From Arenibacter antarcticus (GTDB lineage Bacteria; Bacteroidota; Bacteroidia; Flavobacteriales; Flavobacteriaceae), in assembly GCF_041320605.1 (NCBI RefSeq), contig NZ_CP166679.1:1178001-1242000 (forward strand): 64,000 bases of DNA. Direction: 5' to 3'. Shown here piece by piece: positions 26,632 to 35,682 of the stretch. Below the pieces are notes generated by a model. It ran no database searches, was not told the DNA's origin, and worked only from the letters and a program-made list of their open reading frames with translations. Within the stretch, counting starts at the first letter, position 1. Each line of letters starts with the position of its first letter. Both the position numbers and the translations under genes were made by a program.

Positions 26632-29600
26632 ATGAAAAAATTAAACTCAGCGGAGCCTTTCCCCTCGGATTGGCCAAGCAAGTATCATTTAAAGATGAAA
26701 CTGACCGCCCTTTTGCTTGTAATTTCACTATTTAAAATTCAAGCTAATTCTTACGCAGAGACCACGAAACCAACATTAGACCTTATAAATGCTAGTGCTC
26801 TACAACATTCGGTTAGCGGAACAATTACGGATACTCACGGTAGTCCACTCCCCGGAGCAAACATCGTAGAAAAAGGATCCAGTAATGGGGTTACCTCTGA
26901 TTTTGACGGTAATTTTTCAATTAATGTTGCCAATGTAAATGCAACCCTTGTTATTTCTTACATTGGGTTTGCTTCTAAAGAAGTCCCCCTCAACGGACAA
27001 AACACTGTTGCCGTTAGCTTGGAAGAAAGCGCTTCCGGACTGGATGAGGTAGTGTTAATCGGTTACGGAACACAGAAAAAAAGTGACCTCACCGGCGCCG
27101 TGGGCTCCGTTAAGGCAGAAGAATTGGCAGAAAGACCGGCAGCCTCATTGAACCAGGCCATTGCCGGTAGGGTTTCCGGTGTGAACGTTACTTCTGGCTC
27201 GGGAAGACCTGGGGGTAGAACAGCCGTACGGATCCGTGGAAATACATCGGTAAGCATCGCCAATACACCACTTTACGTAATTGACGGTGTAATACTGAGT
27301 GCCGCCAGCCTACCCAATGGCAGTACTCCGATAGATTACATGAACCCCAATGATATCGAATCTATTGAAGTTTTAAAAGATGCTTCCGCGACAGCCATAT
27401 ACGGTGCAAGAGGCGCCAATGGGGTAATTCTGGTGAGCACCAAAAAAGGCACCACTACTGGTCGCACCAATATTAGTTATGATGTAGATTTCAGCTTAGG
27501 GACATTACCAAAGAAACTTGATTTATTGAATTCAGAAGAGTTTCTGCGTGTTGAGGAAATCGCATATGCCAATGCTGAAAAGTACGACCCCGATGGGTGG
27601 GCAGGTGGAAGATATACCGACCCTAGATTAAAGAGAACGGATCCTAGACTTTTTGACACCAACGGCAACCCACTTTATGATACCGATTGGCAGGATGAAG
27701 CAATTAGGGACGCTTTTATCCAAAATCACCAACTTTCTTTTACTGGTGGTAATGAAAACTCCAATTTCGGACTATTTATGGGTTTCAGGGATGAAGAGGG
27801 ACTAATCATAGAATCATGGCTGAAACGCTATTCTGGTAGATTTACATTAGATACCGATGTTACCGACTGGTTAAAGATTGGAGGAAGTTTAAGCTATAAC
27901 GACCAAAACGAAAAGCAAGTAGACCAACTTGGTGGCGGTGGTATCACTACAATGCGCCAAGTTTATGAAGCCCTACCGATTATACCGGTCCGTTATGAAG
28001 ACGGCAGTTGGGGATCCAACATACACTATCCAGGGATGGAAGGAGGCGGCAGCCCTGTGGCGGTAGCAAATGATCGCAGATATTTCCTAAAGACCCAGAC
28101 TGTTCTAGGGAATTTCTATAGCAATATTAAATTCAATGAAAACCTTCAATTAAGAACTACTCTAGGCGCCAATATCCTTAATCAAAGAAATGATTATTAC
28201 GGAGGTAAGGACCTAAGATATATAGCTATGCCCGATGGAGCCGCATATGTAGACAACGCTCGTTATAACTCATGGCAGTTTGAAAACTATTTGACCTATA
28301 CCAAAGATTTTGATCGTGACAATTCATTATCGGCCATGTTAGGCCTTTCTTGGCAACATATAGATGAGTTTAGCGCAAGGGCATCCACCCGTGGGTTTGC
28401 CGATGACTTTTACGGTTTTAACAACCTCGGGGCAGGGTCCAACCCACAGGCGCCGTCTTCCAGTAAAATCGCTTACGGGCTAAACTCTTATTTTGGGCGT
28501 GTCAACTATAACTACAAGAACAAATACTTGTTCACTCTTACAGGTAGAGCTGACGGATCTTCAAAATTTGGACCAGAAAATCAATTTGCATTTTTCCCTT
28601 CGGCGGCATTGGCATGGAGGGTATCAGAAGAGGATTTTTTACAAGAAGCTTCTGCTATTTCCAATCTAAAGCTTAGAGCAAGTTACGGTACAACAGGCAA
28701 CTCTGAAATACCAGCTTACAGAGCATTGGCCGGCTTGTCCAATGGCACGGTGATTTTTGATGGCGCTCGTTCTCCCTATACCGTCCCAGGACGTATGGCC
28801 AATCCGGATTTAAAATGGGAAAAAACGGACCAGGTAGATGCCGGTCTTGAAATAGCCCTATTCAATAATCGTATTGGGTTAGAAATTGATGTATATAGAA
28901 AGTTGACCACCGATATGCTCTTAAATGCCCCCGTACCCTCTTCAAGTGGCTTTACCAATGTATTTAGAAACGTGGGAAGTATGGAAAACAAGGGTATTGA
29001 AGTTAATTTGAATACTACCAATATAGATAATGAAATTTTTGGCTGGAACAGCAACTTCAATATTTCAATTAATAAAAATAAAGTAGTTGAGCTTTCAGGA
29101 GGCTCCGATATATTCTTGGGGTCAACATTGATCCGTGTTGGTGAACCTGTCGGTACTTTCTTCGGATATATCGATGAGGGCACATGGAACACCGATGAGG
29201 CAGCCCAGGCAGCAATCTATGACAGGTTGCCCGGCGACATCAAATACCGCGACCTCAACAATGATGGGGCCATCAATAGCGATGATAGGGCAATCATCGG
29301 AAAAGGTATAGCCGACGGTTTCGGAACCTTTTCAAATACCTTCAGATATGGCAATCTAGAGCTACTGGTTGACCTGCAGTTTCAATATGGCAATAGTGTG
29401 ATGTACCGAGACGAACATTCTTCTGAAGACCGTCAAACAATTGCCAATAGTTTCAAGACTGTTTTAAATGCGTGGACTCCTGAAAATCAGGATACCCATA
29501 TTGCCCAGATAAGACCTATTGCTGCCGGATATGACACTAATAACGATTCAGGAAAATTAAAGGATGCTTCATTTCTAAGAGGAAGAAATTTGATGCTATC

Positions 29601-29808
29601 CTATGTTTTTAAACCTGAATTGGTCCAGCGTTTGCACTTGAATCGCATAAGAGTATATACTTCAGTTCAGAACTTTTTTGTAGCAACGAATTATCCAGGG
29701 TATGACCCTGAAAGTTCGAATGGTGGTGGGGCTTTCGACCAAGGATTCTCCCTTTACGATTATCCGAGACCCCGTACCTTTATGCTAGGATTAAATGTTG
29801 GACTATAA
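26632..29808 (+). CDS. SusC/RagA-family TonB-linked outer-membrane transporter
   Basis: 1058 residues. The start gives an N-terminus of the type MKKLNSAEPF...KMKLTALLLVISLF seen in many flavobacterial SusC proteins; a shorter start at the internal Met22 (26695) is possible. After the signal peptide (about residue 42) comes a carboxypeptidase-D-regulatory-like domain (about 58-132: VSGTITDTHGSPLPGANI), a TonB-box region LDEVVLIGYG, the plug domain (about 150-265, with IRGNTS and YVIDGVI) and a 22-strand barrel ending in FMLGLNVGL. No STN domain, so not an anti-sigma-coupled type. With the adjacent SusD it should import fucan oligosaccharides across the outer membrane. Confidence 0.93.
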   Translation: MKKLNSAEPFPSDWPSKYHLKMKLTALLLVISLFKIQANSYAETTKPTLDLINASALQHSVSGTITDTHGSPLPGANIVEKGSSNGVTSDFDGNFSINVANVNATLVISYIGFASKEVPLNGQNTVAVSLEESASGLDEVVLIGYGTQKKSDLTGAVGSVKAEELAERPAASLNQAIAGRVSGVNVTSGSGRPGGRTAVRIRGNTSVSIANTPLYVIDGVILSAASLPNGSTPIDYMNPNDIESIEVLKDASATAIYGARGANGVILVSTKKGTTTGRTNISYDVDFSLGTLPKKLDLLNSEEFLRVEEIAYANAEKYDPDGWAGGRYTDPRLKRTDPRLFDTNGNPLYDTDWQDEAIRDAFIQNHQLSFTGGNENSNFGLFMGFRDEEGLIIESWLKRYSGRFTLDTDVTDWLKIGGSLSYNDQNEKQVDQLGGGGITTMRQVYEALPIIPVRYEDGSWGSNIHYPGMEGGGSPVAVANDRRYFLKTQTVLGNFYSNIKFNENLQLRTTLGANILNQRNDYYGGKDLRYIAMPDGAAYVDNARYNSWQFENYLTYTKDFDRDNSLSAMLGLSWQHIDEFSARASTRGFADDFYGFNNLGAGSNPQAPSSSKIAYGLNSYFGRVNYNYKNKYLFTLTGRADGSSKFGPENQFAFFPSAALAWRVSEEDFLQEASAISNLKLRASYGTTGNSEIPAYRALAGLSNGTVIFDGARSPYTVPGRMANPDLKWEKTDQVDAGLEIALFNNRIGLEIDVYRKLTTDMLLNAPVPSSSGFTNVFRNVGSMENKGIEVNLNTTNIDNEIFGWNSNFNISINKNKVVELSGGSDIFLGSTLIRVGEPVGTFFGYIDEGTWNTDEAAQAAIYDRLPGDIKYRDLNNDGAINSDDRAIIGKGIADGFGTFSNTFRYGNLELLVDLQFQYGNSVMYRDEHSSEDRQTIANSFKTVLNAWTPENQDTHIAQIRPIAAGYDTNNDSGKLKDASFLRGRNLMLSYVFKPELVQRLHLNRIRVYTSVQNFFVATNYPGYDPESSNGGGAFDQGFSLYDYPRPRTFMLGLNVGL

Positions 29809-29827
29809 CCATATAAAAGATAAAAAA

Positions 29828-31336
29828 ATGAATATCTATAGAAACTTTATAAGAACTATAGCCGTAGTAACCGCATTATCATGCATAACGGCATGTAGTG
29901 ATTTTTTAGATGAAGAGGATGCGTCTAACTTCACTACCGACACCTACTTCACAACGGCTGAACATGCCAAGAGCGCTGTAAATGGGATATACCAACCTTT
30001 GATTTCAATTACCGAAAGTGGATTTGGTGGAGGCCCATGGTTAATGTTGGAATTTGCCACAGGCTTGGCCAATACCTCCTTAGGGCAGGCTACGAATATA
30101 TACTTGGTTAAAGATTTAATTAACAATTCAGACAATGGATATGGCAACAGTTTCTGGACCGGCTATTACTCAGGAATCTCTAGGGCCAACTTGGCAATTG
30201 AAAAAATCCCTGAAATTAATATGGACGAGACAGTGAAGCAAAAATATTTGGCTGAAGCTAAATTCCTTAGAGCTTACTATTATTTTGGCTTGGTACGCAT
30301 GTTCGGAAACATTCCTATCATTACCAATTCGGTCGATTTGGGCTCGGAGCAATTATACCCTCAACAATCTTCCCCTGAGGCAGTCTATGATTTAATCGTT
30401 AGCGATCTTAAAGAAGCAGAGAACGCCGGTCTACCTTGGAAAAATGAATCAGGAAGAGTTTCAATGGGAGCAATTAAAACGCTATTGGCAGATGTATATT
30501 TGACCATGGCAGGCCACCCACTCCAAAAGACTGAGAATTTTGCGCTTGCAGCCGCCAAGGCTAAAGAGGTAATCGATTCAGGAGAATTTAGGCTTTTTGA
30601 CACCTATGATGAACTACATGACCCTGCTACTAAAAATACAGGAGAATACATCTTCATGACCCAATATGCGGCGAATATTCAATCAGGTAACTGGCAGCCA
30701 GCAATATTGCCATATAACCTAGGAATATCAGCCTATTCGTCTCAAACTGGCGGCATATTTGCAACAAATGAGTTTGCAAGCTCCTACGAGGTGGGTGACA
30801 AACGTGCTGAAGAAAAGCAATTCTATTTTACAAGCTATTCCTTAGAGGCTGATAGAAACAACAGTATAAATCTAGGAGCACCGTATATCTATAAGCTTTT
30901 TGATATTGAAGCGAATGAAGCGAGCGCCCAGTCCGACTTGAATTGGAGCATCTACAGATATGCCGATGTATTACTGATGTACGCGGAAGCGCAAAACGAA
31001 GCTGAAGGAGCGCCTTCAACAGATGCATATAGTGCAGTTAATCTAATTAGGCAACGTGCTGAAATTAACGATTTGGCTGGTCTCTCACAAGGCGACTTTA
31101 GGACTGCAGTACGAATTGAGCAAGTTCATGAGTTAAGTTTTGAAAACCAGACATGGTACGACATGGTTAGGTGGAGAAAGGCGTATGACCCTGAAGCCAA
31201 TACATTGGAAGAATTTGTGGGCCATAATTTTTCATACTTAACAAATAAAGCGCTTTCAGATAGGGAACTTTTGTTTCCGATACCAACATCTGAAATGCAG
31301 AACAACCCTAATCTAGCACAAAACACAGGATACTAA
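29828..31336 (+). CDS. SusD/RagB-family glycan-binding lipoprotein
   Basis: 502 residues from the ATG at 29828, which gives a clean lipoprotein signal ending in LSCITAC. The longer frame start at 29795 overlaps the susC end and lacks a signal. Typical SusD features: CSDFLDEEDAS then TYFTTAEHAKSAVNGIYQPL, tetratricopeptide-like helices with AEAKFLRAYYYFGLVRMFGNIP, and the C-terminal RYADVLLMYAEAQNEA and FENQTWYDMVRWRKAY motifs. It forms the surface lid of the SusC channel and binds the oligosaccharide. The start lies 19 bp after the SusC stop, and a strong hairpin terminator follows at 31387-31436. Confidence 0.93.
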   Translation: MNIYRNFIRTIAVVTALSCITACSDFLDEEDASNFTTDTYFTTAEHAKSAVNGIYQPLISITESGFGGGPWLMLEFATGLANTSLGQATNIYLVKDLINNSDNGYGNSFWTGYYSGISRANLAIEKIPEINMDETVKQKYLAEAKFLRAYYYFGLVRMFGNIPIITNSVDLGSEQLYPQQSSPEAVYDLIVSDLKEAENAGLPWKNESGRVSMGAIKTLLADVYLTMAGHPLQKTENFALAAAKAKEVIDSGEFRLFDTYDELHDPATKNTGEYIFMTQYAANIQSGNWQPAILPYNLGISAYSSQTGGIFATNEFASSYEVGDKRAEEKQFYFTSYSLEADRNNSINLGAPYIYKLFDIEANEASAQSDLNWSIYRYADVLLMYAEAQNEAEGAPSTDAYSAVNLIRQRAEINDLAGLSQGDFRTAVRIEQVHELSFENQTWYDMVRWRKAYDPEANTLEEFVGHNFSYLTNKALSDRELLFPIPTSEMQNNPNLAQNTGY

Positions 31337-31386
31337 TTTCGATAGTGACACATAATACTATTAGGCATACATAAGAGCCTTACAAC

Positions 31387-31436
31387 TTGGCAGGACATGG
31401 ATAAAGTATTGTAATACCCATGTCCTTGCCAATTTG
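31387..31436 (+). terminator. Terminator hairpin after susD
   Basis: Left arm TTGGCAGGACATGG (31387-31400) pairs with CCATGTCCTTGCCAA (31418-31432, one bulged T); an inner GTATT-GT-AATAC stem extends the hairpin. Followed by TTTGTT. It lies 50 nt after the susD stop. Confidence 0.75.
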
Positions 31437-31674
31437 TTCTATTCATTATCCGTAAAAAGCTCATTGGATAACAATATTAAAATATACCTCATTAATTCAC
31501 AGTTCCGTTTTTTAATGAAATTATAATTCGATTCCTTATAAGCAAAATAAATAGTACCATTAACACTTGGATAGGTAATTCAGGTCAAATTCTTCACCTA
31601 TTTATAGCTAAGATTAGTGAAAAATAATTGGCGCGGATAAAGGCGTCAAATGTTAATTGAGTTAGTTTTAGAGA

Positions 31675-31708
31675 ATCTGGAACCTAAAAGGTGTCCAGAT
31701 TTTTTTTT
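31675..31708 (+). terminator. Intrinsic terminator with no coding gene directly upstream
   Basis: ATCTGG (31675-31680) pairs with CCAGAT (31695-31700), extended by ACC/GGT across a bulge, followed by a run of nine T (31700-31708). The previous ORF ended 340 nt earlier and has its own hairpin, so this one either insulates the next promoter or ends a small RNA. Confidence 0.75.
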
Positions 31709-31816
31709 ACCACTAATTGTATTTCCAGTTTTATTTCAAGTGATTATAAGCCTTGGTTCCGAATACACGGTTTCCCGTAATCAAATCACCTCATAAAATT
31801 AAGAACACCCGAAAAA

Positions 31817-31883
31817 GAGCAAAAAAAATATTGAACATAGTTTTCGTATTAGTTGCTCTATTCTTGCAGGTTAGGTATATTGG
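31817..31883 (+). promoter_or_regulatory. Promoter of the GH95-like gene with weaker AraC-type box
   Basis: Box-like GAGCAAAAAAAATATT (31817-31832); TTG at 31853-31855 is exactly 25 nt after the pentamer start, and TATATTGG (31876-31883, one mismatch to TAnnTTTG) follows a 20-nt spacer. The geometry equals that of the other two promoters, although the box itself is less well conserved. Confidence 0.55.
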
Positions 31884-31976
31884 GGCGCGCTAAAAAACCC
31901 GCAGATTAACAGAATAAAATCTACTATTTATCAAAATTCATGCAAGGGAAAATACTCAATAGCTTAACCAGATCCA

Positions 31977-34274
31977 ATGAACTATAAAATAATATTCCCG
32001 CTCCTATGCATATGCTTACTTGTAAGTTGCAAGAAGGACATTACAAATACGGAACTGGACCGTATTCCAAAGTATGAACTTAAATTCAACGAATTAGCCT
32101 CCTCTTGGGACGAAGCCATCCCCTTAGGAAATGCCACAGTAGGTGCGCTTATATGGGAGAAAAATGGAAAGCTGCGCTTTTCCCTAGACAGGGCAGACTT
32201 ATGGGACCTACGCCCTATGGAAAATTTAAATTTTAAGGAGTACGGGTTCGATTGGGTAGAACAACAATGGGAAAATGATACCTATAAAAATGTACAGGAT
32301 CGCTATGACCTACCTTATGACCAATTACCAGCACCTTCCAAAATTCCTGGTGGCGCCTTGGAATTTGACATAAGCGGACTTGGGGAGGTAGATTACGTAA
32401 AATTAAATGTTGCTACGGCAGTATGCGAAATTAAATGGAAAAATGGGGCTACTCTTAAAACCTTTGTACACGCTACGGAGCCTGTTGGCTGGTATTCTTT
32501 TGAAAACGTAAACAGCGACCTAAATCCCACTATCATCCCCCCTCCATACGTATCCCTACAACAAGCGGGAAATGAAGATCCTGTAGCGGGACAAGACCTC
32601 CGAAGATTAGATTATGATGGAGGAAGGGTCACTCAAAAGGAGAATACCATTACCTATGACCAGCAGGGATGGGAAGACTTTAGATTTCAAGTGCACACCC
32701 AATGGGAGCCCACTCCTACCCATTTAAAGGGCAGTTGGAGTATCAGCTCAAAAAATTCGGCATCGGATACAGCTAAGACTGCCCAACAAGTTGTTGCCAA
32801 TAGCCTTAAATCTGGAATATCTACTGCTTTGGAAAGTCACACAAATTGGTGGCATAACTTCTGGAATCAATCTACGGTTAGCGTACCAGATCCCATTTTA
32901 CAGCACCAATGGTATATGGAAATGTACAAATTTGGCTCGGCGGCACGACAAGGAGCACCCCCAATTTCCCTGCAAAGTGTGTGGACGGCAGACAATGGGA
33001 AATTACCACCTTGGAAGGGCGATTTTCATCACGATCTAAACACCCAATTAAGTTATTGGCCCGCTTATTCAGGGAACCACCTTGCCTTAGAACAGGGGTT
33101 TATAGATTGGATGAGTACCTACAAATCAACGTTTAAGAAATACACCAAAGATTATTACGGCACCAACGGTCTAAACGTTCCAGGAGTGACCACCTTAACT
33201 GGAGACCCTATGGGTGGCTGGATACAATACTCCTTTGGACCAACAGTTGGAGCCTGGTTGGGACAACACTTTTACTTGCACTGGCGTTATTCTATGGACA
33301 GGGAATTTCTTAAGAACGAAGCCTATCCTTGGATCAAGGACGTAGCCCTCCATTTTGATGAATTGTCGGAAATGGACGAAAATGGCAAGCGAAAACTTCC
33401 GATGAGCTCTAGTCCAGAAATCCATAACAACGCTCACAATGCTTGGTTTGCCGATATCACCAATTTTGACCTTTCCCTAATAAGGTGGACCTATTCCCAT
33501 GCCGCTGAATTGGCCATGGAATTAGGTTTAAAGGAAGAGGCCGATAAATGGAATGCTACCTTAAAAGAATGGCCAGAGTATGCCATTGATGAAAATGGGT
33601 TAATGGTATCTCCAAGCCTTCCGTATAACGAATCGCACCGACATTTTTCTCATCTTATGGCCATTCATCCCCTTGGACTTTTAGATGTTTCCCATGGAGA
33701 AGAAGAAAAACAGATTATACAAAAGACTATTGCCAATTTGGACGAAATAGGTTCTGGACAATGGGTAGGCTATTCTTTTAGTTGGTTGGGCAATTTAAAA
33801 GCACGGGCCCTAGATGGTAAAGGAGCCGCAAAAGCATTAAAAGATTTTGCCACTTCTTTTGTTCTGCCCAATAGTTTCCATGTAAACGGGGATCAATCGG
33901 GAACCGGGAAATCAGATTTAACGTATAGGCCATTTACCTTGGAAGGTAATTTTGCCTTTGCATCTGGGTTACAGGAAATGCTAATACAAAGCCATACTGG
34001 AACCATAAAAATATTTCCAGCCATACCTAAGGATTGGGAGAATGTGGAATTTAGCCAATTACGAACAGAGGGAGCCTTCTTGATATCGGCTCAAAAGAAA
34101 TCTGGGGAAGTAAAATGGGTAAAGATAATCTCTGAGAAAGGCGGAGAATTAAGACTAAAAAATCCGTTTAACAAAAAGGATATTTTCATTGATGAGGGTA
34201 TCAACATTAAAGGGGTTGGTGAGACCATAGCTATTGAGACCCATCCAGGACAAGAAATATGGCTTAGACCATAG
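31977..34274 (+). CDS. GH95-like (alpha,alpha)6-barrel lipoprotein with altered catalytic residues
   Basis: 765 residues with lipobox LLVSC (Cys18). The fold follows GH95: SSWDEAIPLGNATVGALIW at the N-terminus, DFHHDLNTQLSYWPAYSGNH in the barrel, SSSPEIHNN, HRHFSHLMAIHPLG and the beta-domain end. Compared with the canonical enzyme at 7990-10353, the Asn-x-Asn pair is Asp353-x-Asn355, the acid Glu481 is kept, and the general base Asp is replaced by Glu656 (FTLEGNFAFAS). It may be a GH95-clan enzyme with another substrate (for example another alpha-L-sugar or a sulfated fucoside) or a weakly active homologue. It has its own promoter and is probably co-regulated with susCD. Confidence 0.75.
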   Translation: MNYKIIFPLLCICLLVSCKKDITNTELDRIPKYELKFNELASSWDEAIPLGNATVGALIWEKNGKLRFSLDRADLWDLRPMENLNFKEYGFDWVEQQWENDTYKNVQDRYDLPYDQLPAPSKIPGGALEFDISGLGEVDYVKLNVATAVCEIKWKNGATLKTFVHATEPVGWYSFENVNSDLNPTIIPPPYVSLQQAGNEDPVAGQDLRRLDYDGGRVTQKENTITYDQQGWEDFRFQVHTQWEPTPTHLKGSWSISSKNSASDTAKTAQQVVANSLKSGISTALESHTNWWHNFWNQSTVSVPDPILQHQWYMEMYKFGSAARQGAPPISLQSVWTADNGKLPPWKGDFHHDLNTQLSYWPAYSGNHLALEQGFIDWMSTYKSTFKKYTKDYYGTNGLNVPGVTTLTGDPMGGWIQYSFGPTVGAWLGQHFYLHWRYSMDREFLKNEAYPWIKDVALHFDELSEMDENGKRKLPMSSSPEIHNNAHNAWFADITNFDLSLIRWTYSHAAELAMELGLKEEADKWNATLKEWPEYAIDENGLMVSPSLPYNESHRHFSHLMAIHPLGLLDVSHGEEEKQIIQKTIANLDEIGSGQWVGYSFSWLGNLKARALDGKGAAKALKDFATSFVLPNSFHVNGDQSGTGKSDLTYRPFTLEGNFAFASGLQEMLIQSHTGTIKIFPAIPKDWENVEFSQLRTEGAFLISAQKKSGEVKWVKIISEKGGELRLKNPFNKKDIFIDEGINIKGVGETIAIETHPGQEIWLRP

Positions 34275-34433
34275 GGTCTGAATATTGAATAACGCATTAA
34301 GTTTATTCTCTATAGATGAAACGCTTACACGACCAATCCGACCAATTGGTTTGTTTAAAAAATATTACATTAGCAATTAATAGAGATTCTCCGAAAGGAT
34401 AAATAAGAAAATTAACCACTAAAAAACCAACCA

Positions 34434-35417
34434 ATGCCTAATTTTAAAACGATTTTAATAAGCGGGTTAGCCCTTTTAATTGGGATGTCCTGTTTTTCTC
34501 AGAAAATTGACAATCCCTATAATCCTGAACCAAAAATGGAACGGCTAAGGGCAGAGAAGGGAAAGAAGCCCACTAAGATGCACTTCTTGGTGTTTGGGGA
34601 CAGTAAGGGGTCTATACATTTTCCCGATGTTCTTAAAAGAGCGGACATGCTTCAACCTGATTTTTGTATTACTACCGCTGATCTAGTGAACCGAGGTGCA
34701 GGAGATCAGGGTAAAGTGGATTACAAGACCCTAGACGAGGATGGAGGATGGTTTATGCGAAAATATCCAATGTGGCCCACCGTTGGAAACCACGAAGAAT
34801 CTGGCGGGGAAGATGGTATAGAGAACTTCTCCAATTTCTTTGGAATGGAAAAGGAAATGTACAGTTTTACTTATGGCAACGCTAAATTTATTGCCCTTCC
34901 TTGGCCAAAAGTAAAGGACGATCCTAAAAAATTAAGATGGTTAAAGCGCGAACTACGCAAAGCGAAGGGAAAGCACATTTTTGTTTACAAACACCGTCCA
35001 CACTATACCTTAGGCAGCAAATCTTATGACGATGTGGAGGGTGAAGAAACAGCCACCACCAAATTATATGACAAATACAATGTCACTGCTGTTTTTAGCG
35101 GTCATGATCATATTTATCACCGTACCAAAAGAAAAAATACTACCTATATTATTTCCGCTGGTGCAGGGGCTAGTATTTACAAGTTGAAAAGAGAAAAAGA
35201 TGCCATTACAGGAGATGCTTACTATGGCAAACGGACAGATGAGGACCTTAAAGAGGGAGTTGCCCCTTATAAATTTCACGCTATGGACGGTACCGTTACA
35301 GATATCCCCGAAGCCATGTACTATGTACTTTCCGTAAAGATCGATGGGGAAAAGGTTTCCATCCAGATGATCGATGAAAAAACAGGAAAGGTATGGGACG
35401 AGGCAGCTATTAAATAA
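34434..35417 (+). CDS. Secreted calcineurin-like metallophosphoesterase
   Basis: 327 residues with an N-terminal signal peptide (SGLALLIGMSCFSQ, possible lipobox at Cys20). All metallophosphoesterase motifs are present: FGDSKGS (Asp56), ITTADLVNRG (Asp83), VGNHEE (118-122), KHRPHYT and the final GHDHIYHR. It would cleave phosphate mono- or diesters in the periplasm with two metal ions. It follows the GH95-like gene on the same strand after 160 bp and may belong to the fucan locus, where a second phosphoesterase (5677-6591) is also found. The physiological substrate is not known. Confidence 0.82.
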   Translation: MPNFKTILISGLALLIGMSCFSQKIDNPYNPEPKMERLRAEKGKKPTKMHFLVFGDSKGSIHFPDVLKRADMLQPDFCITTADLVNRGAGDQGKVDYKTLDEDGGWFMRKYPMWPTVGNHEESGGEDGIENFSNFFGMEKEMYSFTYGNAKFIALPWPKVKDDPKKLRWLKRELRKAKGKHIFVYKHRPHYTLGSKSYDDVEGEETATTKLYDKYNVTAVFSGHDHIYHRTKRKNTTYIISAGAGASIYKLKREKDAITGDAYYGKRTDEDLKEGVAPYKFHAMDGTVTDIPEAMYYVLSVKIDGEKVSIQMIDEKTGKVWDEAAIK

Positions 35418-35485
35418 GGGCCTTTACACTTGTAAAGCAGGCTTAGCTAGCTACCATTACTTATTAATCAATGATAATAAAGCCA

Positions 35486-35512
35486 TTGCCCATAAAAGTG
35501 GGCAAGCTTTTT
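35486..35512 (+). terminator. Intrinsic terminator after the metallophosphoesterase gene
   Basis: TTGCCCA (35486-35492) pairs with TGGGCAA (35499-35505) around a 6-nt loop, followed by GCTTTTTAT. It lies 70 nt past the stop of the metallophosphoesterase gene and closes the plus-strand part of the fucan locus. Confidence 0.7.
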
Positions 35513-35682
35513 ATCGCTACATGTTACTTTTTGTCCTCAGACATGGTAGTCTATACGGCTATCAAATTGTGAAAGAATTTGACTAAAAATCCAATTCCAA
35601 TCATAAAAAGTCTAATGATGAAACTCATGGTTGGTAGGGTTCAGATAATATTTTCAATATACTTTAACGAACTTACATGTGG

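Larger units (their letters stand above)
31337..31976 (+). other. 640-bp non-coding region between susD and the GH95-like gene
   Basis: No credible ORF on either strand. It contains the susD terminator (31387-31436), a second intrinsic terminator (31675-31708) that has no coding gene before it, and the third AraC-type promoter (31817-31883). The stretch 31437-31674 shows nothing recognisable apart from the short inverted AGGT...ACCT around 31575-31605. Confidence 0.55.

Noticed and set aside
35374-35586. 70-codon frame overlapping the end of the metallophosphoesterase gene
   Set aside because: It starts inside the real gene in another frame and crosses a terminator; only its last 20 codons (PadR-like) were kept as a weak finding.
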